Source: Burkholderiales bacterium
GTDB taxonomy: Bacteria; Pseudomonadota; Gammaproteobacteria; Burkholderiales; Burkholderiaceae_C
Direction of reading: 5' to 3'
Length of the DNA: 59,932 bases
NCBI GenBank assembly: GCA_003963005.1
Contig: RXJW01000144.1
Coordinates: 1-59,932 of the forward strand
Part shown: positions 1 to 8,574 of the stretch, one piece after another
Layout: each line of letters opens with the position of its first letter
Numbering within the stretch: the first letter of the stretch is position 1
Notes under the pieces: generated by a model
What the model was told of the DNA's origin: nothing
What the model saw: only the letters and a program-made list of their open reading frames with translations
Database searches by the model: none
Program-made: the position numbers and the translations under genes

Positions 1-814
1 TCAGCACCGTGTCGCCGTCGCGGGCCGGGTCGCCCAGGGCCGCCTTGACCGCGGCAATGCGCCAGGCGTTGAGGTAGCTGCTGAAATGGCCGTGCCCCTC
101 CCCGTCATGGATGAGCCGGCGCAGGCGATGCTCGGGCAAGTCCAGCCGCTGGGCCAGCCGCGAGAGGGTGAGTTGGGGGTCACGGTAGACCTGCTGGTCG
201 GCCATCAGCGCACGCAGCCGCGCCAGCTGCTGGCGCTCCTGGGTGTCGAGCCCGGCAGGTTCCGCTGCGGGCACGGCCACCGGCTCGGTCGGCCAGGGTC
301 GCCCGGCCGCGGCGAGGCACAGCAGCAACGTGGCCGCGCCGGCCAGCTGCGCCGCCGCCGCGCCGGACCCCACCATGGCCGCCAGCGACACCACCAGCCC
401 CACCGCACCCCCCAGGCCCAGAAACCAGAAACGACGCAGACGGCGGCGCGAGTCAAGATCGCCGGCAGCGTCCCGGTACACCCGCAGCGGCGCTTCGGCG
501 AACAGCCCCAGGGCCAGCAGGTCGAAGCCCCGGGGCAGCCACACCCCGAGGAGGGCACTGGCCAGCGCCAGCGCGATGTCCTGCCAGACCGGCCGCGACG
601 GATCACCGAACCCGGCGTGCACCGCCCGATTGAACGCCAGAGGCCCCAGCCAGGCGAGCGGGCGAAGCACGTCGAAACGAGTGTCCGAGACCACGACGAA
701 ATAGACCGCCCCGGCCAGCATGCCCGTGCACAGCCGCCCGGCGCCGGGCGGGCGCTGCCGCCAGACTGCGGCCGCCGTCATCAGCAGGGCAGCCGCGGCG
801 GCGGTGGCCATCAT
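1..814 (-). CDS. AraC-type regulator with N-terminal membrane domain (3' end outside window)
   Basis: The minus-strand frame starting at 814 stays open to the window edge (about 271 codons). Residues 1-160 are hydrophobic, with several likely membrane segments. A linker rich in Pro, Glu and Gln follows. The last 70 residues resemble an AraC helix-turn-helix: [20 protein letters not shown], then [10 protein letters not shown]. This fits an inner-membrane sensor joined to an AraC DNA-binding domain. Its ATG overlaps the rsmA stop by four bases (ATGA), so it is probably translated with rsmA. The opposite strand is also open here, but its product is rich in Arg, Gln and His, as expected for the antisense of a membrane protein. 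The signal is unknown. The C-terminus lies outside the window. Confidence 0.72.
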   Translation of the reverse strand, partial: MMATAAAAALLMTAAAVWRQRPPGAGRLCTGMLAGAVYFVVVSDTRFDVLRPLAWLGPLAFNRAVHAGFGDPSRPVWQDIALALASALLGVWLPRGFDLLALGLFAEAPLRVYRDAAGDLDSRRRLRRFWFLGLGGAVGLVVSLAAMVGSGAAAAQLAGAATLLLCLAAAGRPWPTEPVAVPAAEPAGLDTQERQQLARLRALMADQQVYRDPQLTLSRLAQRLDLPEHRLRRLIHDGEGHGHFSSYLNAWRIAAVKAALGDPARDGDTVL

Positions 815-1584
815 GGCCGGTGGGCGGCGACCTCGCTGGCGAGCGCCACGAATTCCGCGACCGGCACTTCCTCGGCGCGGCGCTGCAGGTCGAAATGACC
901 CGAATAACCGCGCTCGGCGAGCCAGCGGCCAAGGCTGTGGCGCAGCAGCTTGCGGCGCTGCGAGAAGGCGCTGGCGACCAGTTCGCCCAGCAGCGCGCGG
1001 TCGACGGCGGGTGGCTGCGGCAGCGGCATCATGCGCACGATGGCCGAGTCCACGCGCGGCGGCGGGTCGAAGGCTTCGGGTGGCACGTCCAGCACCGACT
1101 CGATGTCGTAGCGCCACTGCAGCATCACGCTCAGGCGGCCGTAGTCCTTGCTGCCTGGGCCGGCCGCCATGCGGTCCACCACTTCCTTCTGCAGCATGAA
1201 GTGCTGGTCGACGACGTCATCCACCACTTCGAGCAGGTGAAACAGGATGGGCGTGGAGATGTTGTACGGCAGGTTGCCGACCACGCGCAGCTTGGCGCCC
1301 TTGGCCTGGGCCAAGGCGTGGAAGTCCACCTTCAGCACGTCGCTCTCGATGACCTCGACATCGTCCCGCTGGCGCAGGCGTGCCGCCAGGTCGCGGTCGA
1401 GCTCGATGACGGTCAGCGGCTTGTGGCGCTCCAGCAGGGGCAGCGTCATGGCCCCCAGGCCGGGGCCGATCTCGACGAGTGTCTCGCCTGGCTGCGGGTC
1501 GATCAGGTCGACGATCGCCTCGATCAGCGCGGTGTCGGTCAGGAAATGCTGGCCGAAGCGCTTGCGGGGAATGTGCTGAGCCAT
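811..1584 (-). CDS. rsmA: 16S rRNA (adenine1518/1519-N6,N6)-dimethyltransferase RsmA (KsgA)
   Basis: A 257-residue protein of normal family length. It dimethylates two adjacent adenines in the 3' hairpin of 16S rRNA late in small-subunit assembly. The N-terminal FGQHFL motif is present (10-15). The SAM-binding loop is [10 protein letters not shown] (38-47), and ELDRD at 61-65 is the acidic ribose-binding element. The catalytic NLPY tetrad is at 104-107. It lies 98 bp downstream of surA on the same strand, separated by two strong hairpins. In many Burkholderiales pdxA sits between surA and rsmA; here it does not. The downstream regulator overlaps the stop codon. Confidence 0.97.
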   Translation of the reverse strand: MAQHIPRKRFGQHFLTDTALIEAIVDLIDPQPGETLVEIGPGLGAMTLPLLERHKPLTVIELDRDLAARLRQRDDVEVIESDVLKVDFHALAQAKGAKLRVVGNLPYNISTPILFHLLEVVDDVVDQHFMLQKEVVDRMAAGPGSKDYGRLSVMLQWRYDIESVLDVPPEAFDPPPRVDSAIVRMMPLPQPPAVDRALLGELVASAFSQRRKLLRHSLGRWLAERGYSGHFDLQRRAEEVPVAEFVALASEVAAHRP

Positions 1585-1609
1585 GGCGCTCCTATCCTGC
1601 GGCCGTCAT

Positions 1610-1635
1610 GCCTGCCGGCTTGCAAGCCGGCAGGC
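1610..1635. repeat. Perfect 26-bp palindrome between surA and rsmA
   Basis: The 26 bases are perfectly self-complementary, with 13-base half-sites meeting at a central TTGCAA. As RNA this forms a long GC-rich hairpin. There is no T-run on either side, so it is not a textbook intrinsic terminator. It could limit read-through from lptD-surA, protect an mRNA end, or be a dispersed REP-like element. Confidence 0.8.
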
Positions 1636-1650
1636 CTTCGCAAGGCGTCG

Positions 1651-1670
1651 CGCAGTGCGCAGGCACTGCG
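1651..1670. repeat. Second hairpin in the surA-rsmA spacer
   Basis: An eight-base perfect inverted repeat (CGCAGTGC / GCACTGCG) encloses a four-base loop, 15 bases from the larger palindrome and 12 bases beyond the surA stop. Together the two hairpins fill most of the 98-bp spacer. No T-tract follows. Confidence 0.7.
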
Positions 1671-1682
1671 CTCGGTCCTTGC

Positions 1683-2993
1683 TCAGTCCAGCCATTCGCG
1701 GACTTCGACGAAAGCCTTGTTGCGCAGGTCCTTGACCCACTCCTGGTAGGCCTCGTCGTACTTCTGCTCGCGCAGCGCCCCCCGGGCCTGCTCGCGCAGT
1801 TGCTTCATCTCGATCTCGACGGTGCGGCGCTCGAGCACCTGAATCAAATGGATGCCGAAGCGGGACACCACCGGGCCCGAAATGCCTTGCAACGGCAGCG
1901 CGTTCATCGCTTCCTCGAACTCCGGCACAAAGCCACCCGCGCCCATCCAGCCGAGGTCGCCGCCTTCCGGCGCACTGCCGTCTTCGGAATACTGACGCGC
2001 GACGTCCTCGAACTTGACCTGGCCGGCCTCGATCTGGCGCTTGTACTCCGCCAGACGACGCCCGGCCACCTCGGCGCTGAGCTGGGCCGAGGGGCGCAAC
2101 AGGATGTGGCGGGCGTGGGTCTGCAGGCTCTGCGTCAGGGAGGCGCCGCCCTGGCGTTCGATGACCTTCAGGATGTGGAAACCCGCGCCGCTGCGCAGCA
2201 TCTCGGGGGCGACCTCGCCCGTCTTCAGGCCCTTCACCGCCTGCACGAACACGTCAGGCAGCCGGTCAGCCGGGCGCAGGCCGATCTCGCCACCCTTGGC
2301 CTTGTTGCTGTCTTCGGAGACCTCGCGGGCCACCTTGGCGAAGTCCTCCCCGGACTTGATGCGGGCCATGGCTGCCTCGGCGCGGGCGCGGCGCTCGGCC
2401 ACGACGCTTTCCGGTGCACCCTCCGGCACCGGCACCAGCACCTGGGCGAGGTTGATGGCACCGCCAGCGGCCAGGTCGGCGCGCTTCTTGTCGAGATAGG
2501 CATCGATCTCGGCGTCGGTCACCTTGATGCGCCCCTGCACCTCACGCTCGCGCACGCGCTCCGTCATCATCTGGTCGCGCAGGTTCTCGCGAAAGCTCTT
2601 GTAGTCAGTGCCGTCGGCCTTCAGGCGCTCGCGCAGCTGGTCCATCGTGAGCTTGTTCTGCGCAGCCACGTTGGCGACGACGCGGTCCAGCTCAGCTTCG
2701 TCCACCCGGCTGCCGTTCTCGCGGGCGTAGGTGACGAGCACGCGGTCCTCGATCAAGGCCTCCAGTGCCTGCTTGCGCAAGCCGGCGGTCTCGGGCATCA
2801 CTTCGCCACGCTGGCGCGCCTCCGCACGCAGCCGCTCGGTGCGCTGGATGACCTCACTGGCGGCCACGACGTCCTGGTTGACGACGGCGGCGATGTAGTC
2901 CCCCGGCTGCAGCGTGGGTTTCTGGGCTGAGGCCTGAAAAGCGGCCAGGGCCAGCGTCACGGCAAGGAGAGAGGGGGCGAGACGAAGCATCAT
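1683..2993 (-). CDS. surA: Periplasmic chaperone / peptidyl-prolyl isomerase SurA
   Basis: A 436-residue precursor from the ATGATG at 2993, whose first ATG overlaps the lptD stop by four bases. A longer frame extends upstream to 3332, but that part lies inside lptD and lacks a signal peptide. Residues 1-23 are a signal peptide ending in ASA before Gln24. A helical chaperone domain covers about 25-175, followed by two parvulin domains (about 180-285 and 290-395) and a C-terminal helix. The second parvulin domain carries THARHILL, EGGDLGWMGAG and FGIHLIQVLERR. SurA escorts unfolded outer-membrane proteins, including LptD, to the BAM complex, which suits its coupling to lptD. Confidence 0.95.
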   Translation of the reverse strand: MMLRLAPSLLAVTLALAAFQASAQKPTLQPGDYIAAVVNQDVVAASEVIQRTERLRAEARQRGEVMPETAGLRKQALEALIEDRVLVTYARENGSRVDEAELDRVVANVAAQNKLTMDQLRERLKADGTDYKSFRENLRDQMMTERVREREVQGRIKVTDAEIDAYLDKKRADLAAGGAINLAQVLVPVPEGAPESVVAERRARAEAAMARIKSGEDFAKVAREVSEDSNKAKGGEIGLRPADRLPDVFVQAVKGLKTGEVAPEMLRSGAGFHILKVIERQGGASLTQSLQTHARHILLRPSAQLSAEVAGRRLAEYKRQIEAGQVKFEDVARQYSEDGSAPEGGDLGWMGAGGFVPEFEEAMNALPLQGISGPVVSRFGIHLIQVLERRTVEIEMKQLREQARGALREQKYDEAYQEWVKDLRNKAFVEVREWLD

Positions 2994-5398
2994 GGTTGGA
3001 AATCTGAACTCGGCGAGCGATCGGAGCTCAGCCTTCGGTAACCGGGCACATTGTCCTTCAAGACCTTGAGGGCGTTCGAACCGACCTGTGACAGGCCGAC
3101 CAGCTCCAGCTGGAACATCAGCTGGGTCTTGGTTTCGGCACGACCGGTGGACAGACGCTCCAGGCCCCAGCGCATGACCCAGCAGCCGGCGTCGTATTCG
3201 AAGCCGAGCACCGAGTCGGTCAGGCGCTTGTCCCGCAGCGAATACTGCACCCGGCCGGCGCTGTACCAGGCGCCGCTGCAGGCATTGCCGTTGGCGCCGC
3301 GTGAGGTGACCGGCGCGCCGTAGATGGGCCACTGCCAGGCCAGCTCCAGCTGCTCACTCTGCGCCCGGGCGAAACGGTAGGCCACGCTCATGGTCTTGAA
3401 CGGGCCGGGCGAGTAGCGCGCCCGCATCACGGAACGCACCGAGCGGTTGATTTCGGGGTTGAACTCCAGCGTCCCATCCGCCCACCAGCGATCGTCCAGG
3501 TGCGCCGCAGCGGCCAGCAACAGGTCCGAGAAACGCTGCGTGACGGGCTGCCCGTCCGTCGTGATGCGCTGGTCGCGGAACAGGAAGCGCTGCACCGCGC
3601 CCAACCGCAGGATCTCCTCGCCTTGGGCGGCACTCACCCACCGGCTCGTGGCGCCCACGCTGAGTGCATGCAGGTCGGACACACGATCCACACCGGAAAA
3701 GGGGTTGTCCGTGTAGATGGAGTCGAAATTGAAGTCCTTGGCTGCCGAGTCGAAGTTCGGCAGGTTGGCCTGGTCGCGGAAGGGCGTGTTCACGTAGAGC
3801 AACCTTGGCTCCAGGCTCTGGCGCACGTCGCGGCCGAAGAGCTGGGTGTCGCGCTCGAACACCCAGCCGTGGTCCACGCTCAAGGTCGGGATCACGCGGC
3901 CCATGCGGCGCCGGCCATCGGCCTGCGGCCGGTCCAGGTCGTACGCGGCGGCATTGAACGATGCCCGCGGAATGAACCACCACGCCTCACCGCCCAAGGG
4001 CGCCGCCACGTGGCCGAGCGCATGCAGCCGCTGGCCGCCCCGCGCCTGACCCGCCAGCGCGGAGCCAGGCAGGTCAAAGCGGTTGTACTCGAGCTCCAGC
4101 CCGCCCTCCAGACGCGCCTTGCGGCCCCACGGGCGGAAGCTGTCGAGCACCGCCTCGTCCGCCGCCGTGGTCACGCGCACGCCGATCTGCGGGCTGCGCT
4201 GGTAGGGCGAGTCGAACTGGGAGAGCGCGTCGGTGCCCTGCAGGGTCTGCCAGCGCTGCACGCGGGCATAGGTGTCGATGACACCCCAAGACAGCTCGCG
4301 CTGACGGTTGAGCGTGAAGTCGCTGGCCAACAGACGCGGTGTCTGGCTCTCGAGACGGCGGGTGAGGTCCTTCCAATAATCATCATCGGACACCCGCTCG
4401 CTCTTCAGGCGGTAGCGCCAGTCGCCGAACACCCGGCCATCGTTGTTGAACTTCAGGCTCCAGCGCGAGCGGCCGAACACGCGATCGCCGGGCAGCAGAT
4501 CGACATTGATGCGACCGTTGTGGCCAGGCTCCAGGTAGCGGAACTCGCTGTCCAGGCCCACACCGCGCTTGGTCATCACGAAAGGCGTGAACGTGGCGTC
4601 ACGCTGGGGCGCGATGTTCCAGTAATAGGGCACGCCGGTTTCCAGGCCACCCCGGTTGTCCAGGAAGATGTTGGGCGGCAACCAACCCGACTTGCGGGCC
4701 GAGCTCAAGGGGAAGCTCAACGACGGAGCGGCCAGGATGGGCACGCCCAGGAATCGCAGCACGGCCCCGTCGGCGACGCCTTCATTGGCCGCCAGGTCGA
4801 GCTGCAACTGCCGTGCCGTCACCTGCCAGGCGGGCTCCTGGCCTTCGACGGCCGGACAGCTGCTGTAGCGGCCGTCGATGGCACTCATGTGCTCGCTGTC
4901 CTGGAACTTCAGCACCTGCGCCGTGCCCGAGCCACCGGTGGCGGCCAGGTAGAAGTTCGGCGTCAGGAACTCACCCTCGAAACGGCTCACGTACATCTGC
5001 AGCAACGGGCCGGTGAAGACGTTGCCTTCGTGATTGATGCGCACATGGCCCTCGGCGCGGGCGAAGTCGTCCACGACGCGGTAGGTGAGCTTGTCGGTGG
5101 CCAGCAGCAAATCGCCATAGCGCAGCTCGACGCCGTCGGCGCCTTCGGCCTGCTGGTCGGCCTGGGCGGTGAGCTTGCCCGCCGAAATCACGAGTGCCGG
5201 CTTGGTGGCGCCCGGCTTGGCGGGTGCTCCCAGCACGCGGCTCGTGCGCAGCGGCACACCGACCTCAGGCGCCGAGGCGGGCGTGGATGCTGGCGTGGAT
5301 TGCGCCGAAGCCTCCCAGGCGCACAGCGCCAGGGCGATCAGCGTGATGAGGGGAGTGGGGCGAAGGGGGCGGAACGAGCGCGGCACAGGCAAGGACAA
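2990..5398 (-). CDS. lptD: LPS-assembly outer-membrane protein LptD
   Basis: An 802-residue precursor of normal size. The signal peptide is about 1-32 (LITLIALALCAWEASA). A periplasmic OstA-like jellyroll follows (about 65-200; LRYGDLLLATDKLTYR, GHVRINHEG). The rest is a large beta-barrel with alternating aromatic residues and the motif PYYWNIAPQRDATFTP. LptD with LptE inserts lipopolysaccharide into the outer leaflet. The mature chain has a middle Cys in YSSCPAVEG and two C-terminal Cys (NACSG and YDAGCW). The adjacent CC pair and N-terminal Cys of E. coli are not visible, so the disulfide pattern probably differs. It is first gene of the lptD-surA unit and divergent from the AmgK remnant. 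Confidence 0.94.
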   Translation of the reverse strand: MSLPVPRSFRPLRPTPLITLIALALCAWEASAQSTPASTPASAPEVGVPLRTSRVLGAPAKPGATKPALVISAGKLTAQADQQAEGADGVELRYGDLLLATDKLTYRVVDDFARAEGHVRINHEGNVFTGPLLQMYVSRFEGEFLTPNFYLAATGGSGTAQVLKFQDSEHMSAIDGRYSSCPAVEGQEPAWQVTARQLQLDLAANEGVADGAVLRFLGVPILAAPSLSFPLSSARKSGWLPPNIFLDNRGGLETGVPYYWNIAPQRDATFTPFVMTKRGVGLDSEFRYLEPGHNGRINVDLLPGDRVFGRSRWSLKFNNDGRVFGDWRYRLKSERVSDDDYWKDLTRRLESQTPRLLASDFTLNRQRELSWGVIDTYARVQRWQTLQGTDALSQFDSPYQRSPQIGVRVTTAADEAVLDSFRPWGRKARLEGGLELEYNRFDLPGSALAGQARGGQRLHALGHVAAPLGGEAWWFIPRASFNAAAYDLDRPQADGRRRMGRVIPTLSVDHGWVFERDTQLFGRDVRQSLEPRLLYVNTPFRDQANLPNFDSAAKDFNFDSIYTDNPFSGVDRVSDLHALSVGATSRWVSAAQGEEILRLGAVQRFLFRDQRITTDGQPVTQRFSDLLLAAAAHLDDRWWADGTLEFNPEINRSVRSVMRARYSPGPFKTMSVAYRFARAQSEQLELAWQWPIYGAPVTSRGANGNACSGAWYSAGRVQYSLRDKRLTDSVLGFEYDAGCWVMRWGLERLSTGRAETKTQLMFQLELVGLSQVGSNALKVLKDNVPGYRRLSSDRSPSSDFQP

Positions 5399-5469
5399 GG
5401 CTCGGAGTCGGTGAGGATGCCGGGGCCGGCGGTTCTTAGAATTTCATTATCCACGAGGGCTCCCCACCC

Positions 5470-6030
5470 ATGACCTTGCCGACGCCAGACCTGATCTCCG
5501 CCCTCCTCGCCCAGCCCGATGACGCCGACCACCTGATGCGCGACGCCTGCGCCGTGCTGCGCCACCAGCCCCCCGCGCCCGCCCCGGCCGACCCCGACGC
5601 CCTGCGCGCCGGCCTGGCCCGCATCGCCCCGCTGCCCGACAAGGGCCTGGACGCCGTCCACCAACGCCTGCTCGACGACGCCCCGGCCGGCGCCGCCACC
5701 GACGGCATCGCCGCGCTGCTGCGCCCGGCCGAGATGGCCTTCGACGAGGCCCAGGAGATCGACTGGGCCGTGCGCCACTGGGAAGCCTGCCGCGCCGCCG
5801 GCCAACTGGACGAGGACCTGGCCGCCGACTTCGGCGAGTACTGGCGGCGCCTGGAGTGGAGCGCGCTGCGCCGGCATCTCGTGCTGCTCGGCCAGGGCCA
5901 TGCGCAGGAGCGCCGGCTGCTGGCCTACATCGTCAAGACCGCCTCACGCTACGTGGCGCTGGCGCCGCTCAAGCGGGCAATGGAAGCGCGCTTTCCGGAG
6001 TTCTTCGAGCTGGGCTTCACGTTGAAGTGA
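5470..6030 (+). pseudogene. C-terminal remnant of an AmgK-like sugar kinase
   Basis: A 186-residue frame divergent from lptD, where many Burkholderiales carry amgK (cell-wall amino-sugar kinase, about 340 residues) followed by murU. The second half matches the AmgK C-terminus: EIDWAVRHWEACRAAGQ, DFGEYWRRLEWSALRRHL and ASRYVALAPLKRAM. The N-lobe, the catalytic HGDxHxxN loop and the metal-binding DFQD motif are missing. Only 71 bp separate it from lptD, so the lost half is not nearby. Residues 1-80 are Ala/Pro/Asp-rich and unfamiliar. The frame is open with normal codon use, so a short expressed protein with a new role is possible. murU does not follow. Confidence 0.6.
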
Positions 6031-6036
6031 CCGGCC

Positions 6037-6984
6037 TCAGGGGCAGGTCGCGCAGCCCGCGGCGACGAGCCACGGGTCCTTGTCCTCGCCGCCGAAGATC
6101 TCCAGCAGGAAGTCCAGGAAGGCCCGGGTGCGCGCCGGCACGTACTTGCGCGTGGGCATGCCGGCCCACAGCGTCGTGCCGAAGAGACGCCACTGAGGCA
6201 TGACCCGCTCCAGCGCCTGCTCCAGCAGCGCGTCTTCCACCATGAAGCTCGGCAGACCGGCCACGCCCAGGCCGTGCAGCGCGGCGGCGTAGTTGGTGTC
6301 CATGTGGGTGGTCGACAGCGCCGCGCGCGAGGGCACGATCGGCAGCGTGATCTCCTCGGAGCCGTCGCCCTTCTGCAGCGTCAGGCCGCGGGCCAGCGCC
6401 GCGGTGGGCGGCAGCAGCGCGTCATGCTGCTTGAGGTCGTACGGATGCTGCGGCCGGCCGCGCTGATCCAGGTACTCGGGCGACGCGCACATGATGAACT
6501 CGCTGCGCGCCAGGCGCCGGGCGATGAAGTCGCCATCGGGCACCTCGCGCGTCAGGAAGATCGTCAGGTCGTAGCTGTCGTCCACGGTATCGACCGGGCC
6601 GGGCGACGTGATCTCCAGCGTGACGAGCGGGAAGTCGCGGTGAAAGCGCGGCAGGTGCTTGGCGAGCTGGTGCACGGCGATCGCCGGCGGGCACAGCACA
6701 CGCAGCAGGCCACGCACCTCCTGCGTGGCTGAGGCAGCCAGCGCGGCAGCTTCGTCCACGTCGGCCAGGATGCGCCGGGCGCGCTCGAGGTAGGCGTCAC
6801 CGATCTCGGTCAGCGAGAGGCGGCGCGTCGTGCGGTTCAGCAGCCGGGCGCCGAGGTGCTCTTCCAGCTCCGCCACCAGCCGCGTGACGACCGCGGGCGC
6901 CAGGTCCAGCGCCCGTGCCGCACCGGCGAAGCTGCCCTCGTCGATGACGCGGACGAAAACCTTGATGGCGCGCAGTTGATCCAT
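6037..6984 (-). CDS. LysR-family transcriptional regulator
   Basis: A 315-residue LysR-type protein. The N-terminal winged helix-turn-helix is clear (FVRVIDEGSFAGAARALDLA, then LEEHLGARLLNRTTRRLSLT). A linker helix leads into a periplasmic-binding-like effector domain (about 90-295). It belongs to the CrgA-like branch common in Betaproteobacteria, by its MDQLRAIKVFVRV start. It begins 10 bp after the stop of the M20 peptidase gene on the same strand, so the two are probably co-transcribed. LysR proteins usually act on divergent neighbours, but no divergent partner is obvious here. The effector is unknown. Confidence 0.88.
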   Translation of the reverse strand: MDQLRAIKVFVRVIDEGSFAGAARALDLAPAVVTRLVAELEEHLGARLLNRTTRRLSLTEIGDAYLERARRILADVDEAAALAASATQEVRGLLRVLCPPAIAVHQLAKHLPRFHRDFPLVTLEITSPGPVDTVDDSYDLTIFLTREVPDGDFIARRLARSEFIMCASPEYLDQRGRPQHPYDLKQHDALLPPTAALARGLTLQKGDGSEEITLPIVPSRAALSTTHMDTNYAAALHGLGVAGLPSFMVEDALLEQALERVMPQWRLFGTTLWAGMPTRKYVPARTRAFLDFLLEIFGGEDKDPWLVAAGCATCP

Positions 6985-6994
6985 CAGGCCCCGT

Positions 6995-8470
6995 TCAGGG
7001 ATGGGCCGCCATGACCTGGGCGACCGCGGCCGTCAGCCGCTTGCCGTAGGGCACGTGCAGGAACTCGTTCGGGCCGTGCGCATTGCTCTTGGGGCCCAAC
7101 ACGCCGCAGACCATCATCTGCGCCTTCGGGAAGCCCTTCTGCAACATGCTCATCAGCGGGATGGTGCCGCCCTGGCCGATGTAGCCGACCGGCGCGCCGA
7201 AGTGCGTCTGGCTGGCCGCGTCCAGCGCGTGGCTGAGCCAGGGGGACAGGTCGGGCGTGTTCCAGCCGGTGGCACCGTAAGCGCCCGCGCGGCCGTCAGG
7301 CGTGAAGGTGACCTTGGCGTTGTAGGGTGCGTTGTCCTCCAGCAGCGCCTTGAGCTTGAGCGCCGCCTCGTTGCCGTCGATCAGCGGCGGCAGGCGCAGG
7401 CTCAGCTTGAAGGCGGTGTAAGGCCGCAGCACGTTGCCGGCATTCTTCAGCTCGGGGAAGCCGTCCGCCCCCACGACCGACAGCGTCGGCCGCCAGGTGC
7501 GGTTGAGCAGCACCTCGACCGGGTCGCTCGTCACCGGCAGCACCGGCCCGCCGTCCGCGCCGCAGGCCCAGGGCATGCGCTTGTAGACCTCGTCCTTCAG
7601 GATGGCGGCCGTGGCCTGCGCCTGCTCCAGCCGGGCGCCGGGGATCTCGCAGTGGAAGCTCTCCGGCAGCAGGCGGCCGGTCTTGCTGTCTTCCAGGCGG
7701 TCCAGCACCTGGCGCAGGATGCGGAAGGACGAAGGCACGCAACCCGAGGCGTCGCCGCTGTGGATGCCTTCGGTCAGCACTTCCACTTTCAGCACGCCCG
7801 ACACCATGCCGCGCAGCGAGGTGGTCAGCCAGAGCTGCTCGTAGTTGCCGGCGCCGGAGTCCAGGCAGACGACGAGCGACACGTTGCCCAGGCGCGCCTT
7901 GAGCACGTCGATGTAGGCCGGCAGGTCGTACGAGCCGCTTTCCTCGCAGGTCTCGATGATGCCGACGCAGCGCGGGCGCGGGATGCCTTGAGCGTCCAGC
8001 GCCATGATGGCCGTGAGCGAGGCGTAGACCGCGTAGCCGTCGTCCGCGCCGCCGCGGCCATAGAGCAGGCCGTTCTCGTACTTCGGCGTCCAGGGGCCGA
8101 GGTCGCTACGCCAGCCGCTGAACTCGGGCTGCTTGTCCAGGTGGCCGTAGAGCACGATGGTGTCGTCCGACCCCGGCTTGGTGGACGGCACCTCGAAGAA
8201 GATCACCGGCGTGCGGCCCGGGATGCGCACCACCTCCAGCGTCAGGCCGGCGACCTTCTTGCTCTCCACCCAGGCGGCAGCCTGGGTCAGCACCTTCTCG
8301 ATGTGACCGTTGGCCGCCCATTCGGCGTCGAACATCGGGCTCTTGGCGGGAATGGCGATGTAGTCGGTCAGCGCCGGGACGATTTCATCGTCCCAGACGC
8401 GTTCGGCAAAGGCACCCAGCGCGGTGGCCTCGTCGGCTTGCAGGGGCAGGTGGGGGTCTCGTGCGTTCAT
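6995..8470 (-). CDS. M20-family metallopeptidase (dipeptidase/deacylase type)
   Basis: About 491 residues from the ATG at 8470; an upstream in-frame extension to 8557 looks non-coding. M20 landmarks are in order: LYGHLDKQPE (first zinc ligand His and general Asp), GRGGADDGYAVYA (bridging Asp), ETCEESGSYDLP (catalytic Glu and metal Glu) and the C-terminal GQGGTIPLMS with a late His in NAHGPNEF. A lid/dimerisation domain sits between. There is no signal peptide, so it is cytoplasmic. The family includes carnosinase-like dipeptidases and DUG1-type Cys-Gly peptidases; the exact substrate cannot be read. The LysR gene follows after 10 bp. Confidence 0.9.
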   Translation of the reverse strand: MNARDPHLPLQADEATALGAFAERVWDDEIVPALTDYIAIPAKSPMFDAEWAANGHIEKVLTQAAAWVESKKVAGLTLEVVRIPGRTPVIFFEVPSTKPGSDDTIVLYGHLDKQPEFSGWRSDLGPWTPKYENGLLYGRGGADDGYAVYASLTAIMALDAQGIPRPRCVGIIETCEESGSYDLPAYIDVLKARLGNVSLVVCLDSGAGNYEQLWLTTSLRGMVSGVLKVEVLTEGIHSGDASGCVPSSFRILRQVLDRLEDSKTGRLLPESFHCEIPGARLEQAQATAAILKDEVYKRMPWACGADGGPVLPVTSDPVEVLLNRTWRPTLSVVGADGFPELKNAGNVLRPYTAFKLSLRLPPLIDGNEAALKLKALLEDNAPYNAKVTFTPDGRAGAYGATGWNTPDLSPWLSHALDAASQTHFGAPVGYIGQGGTIPLMSMLQKGFPKAQMMVCGVLGPKSNAHGPNEFLHVPYGKRLTAAVAQVMAAHP

Positions 8471-8574
8471 GGCGGCTCCTTGTGCGCTTGTGGCGCATCC
8501 GACGAGTTTAGGACGACGCTCCGGAAAACTACCGGCGTGCGCCGTCATGCCCTGCACGTAGGCTCGGCCGCACG

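Noticed and set aside
86..898. Plus-strand 270-codon frame at the left edge
   Set aside because: It is the antisense of a membrane protein; the minus-strand frame has membrane helices and an AraC-type helix-turn-helix and is coupled to rsmA.
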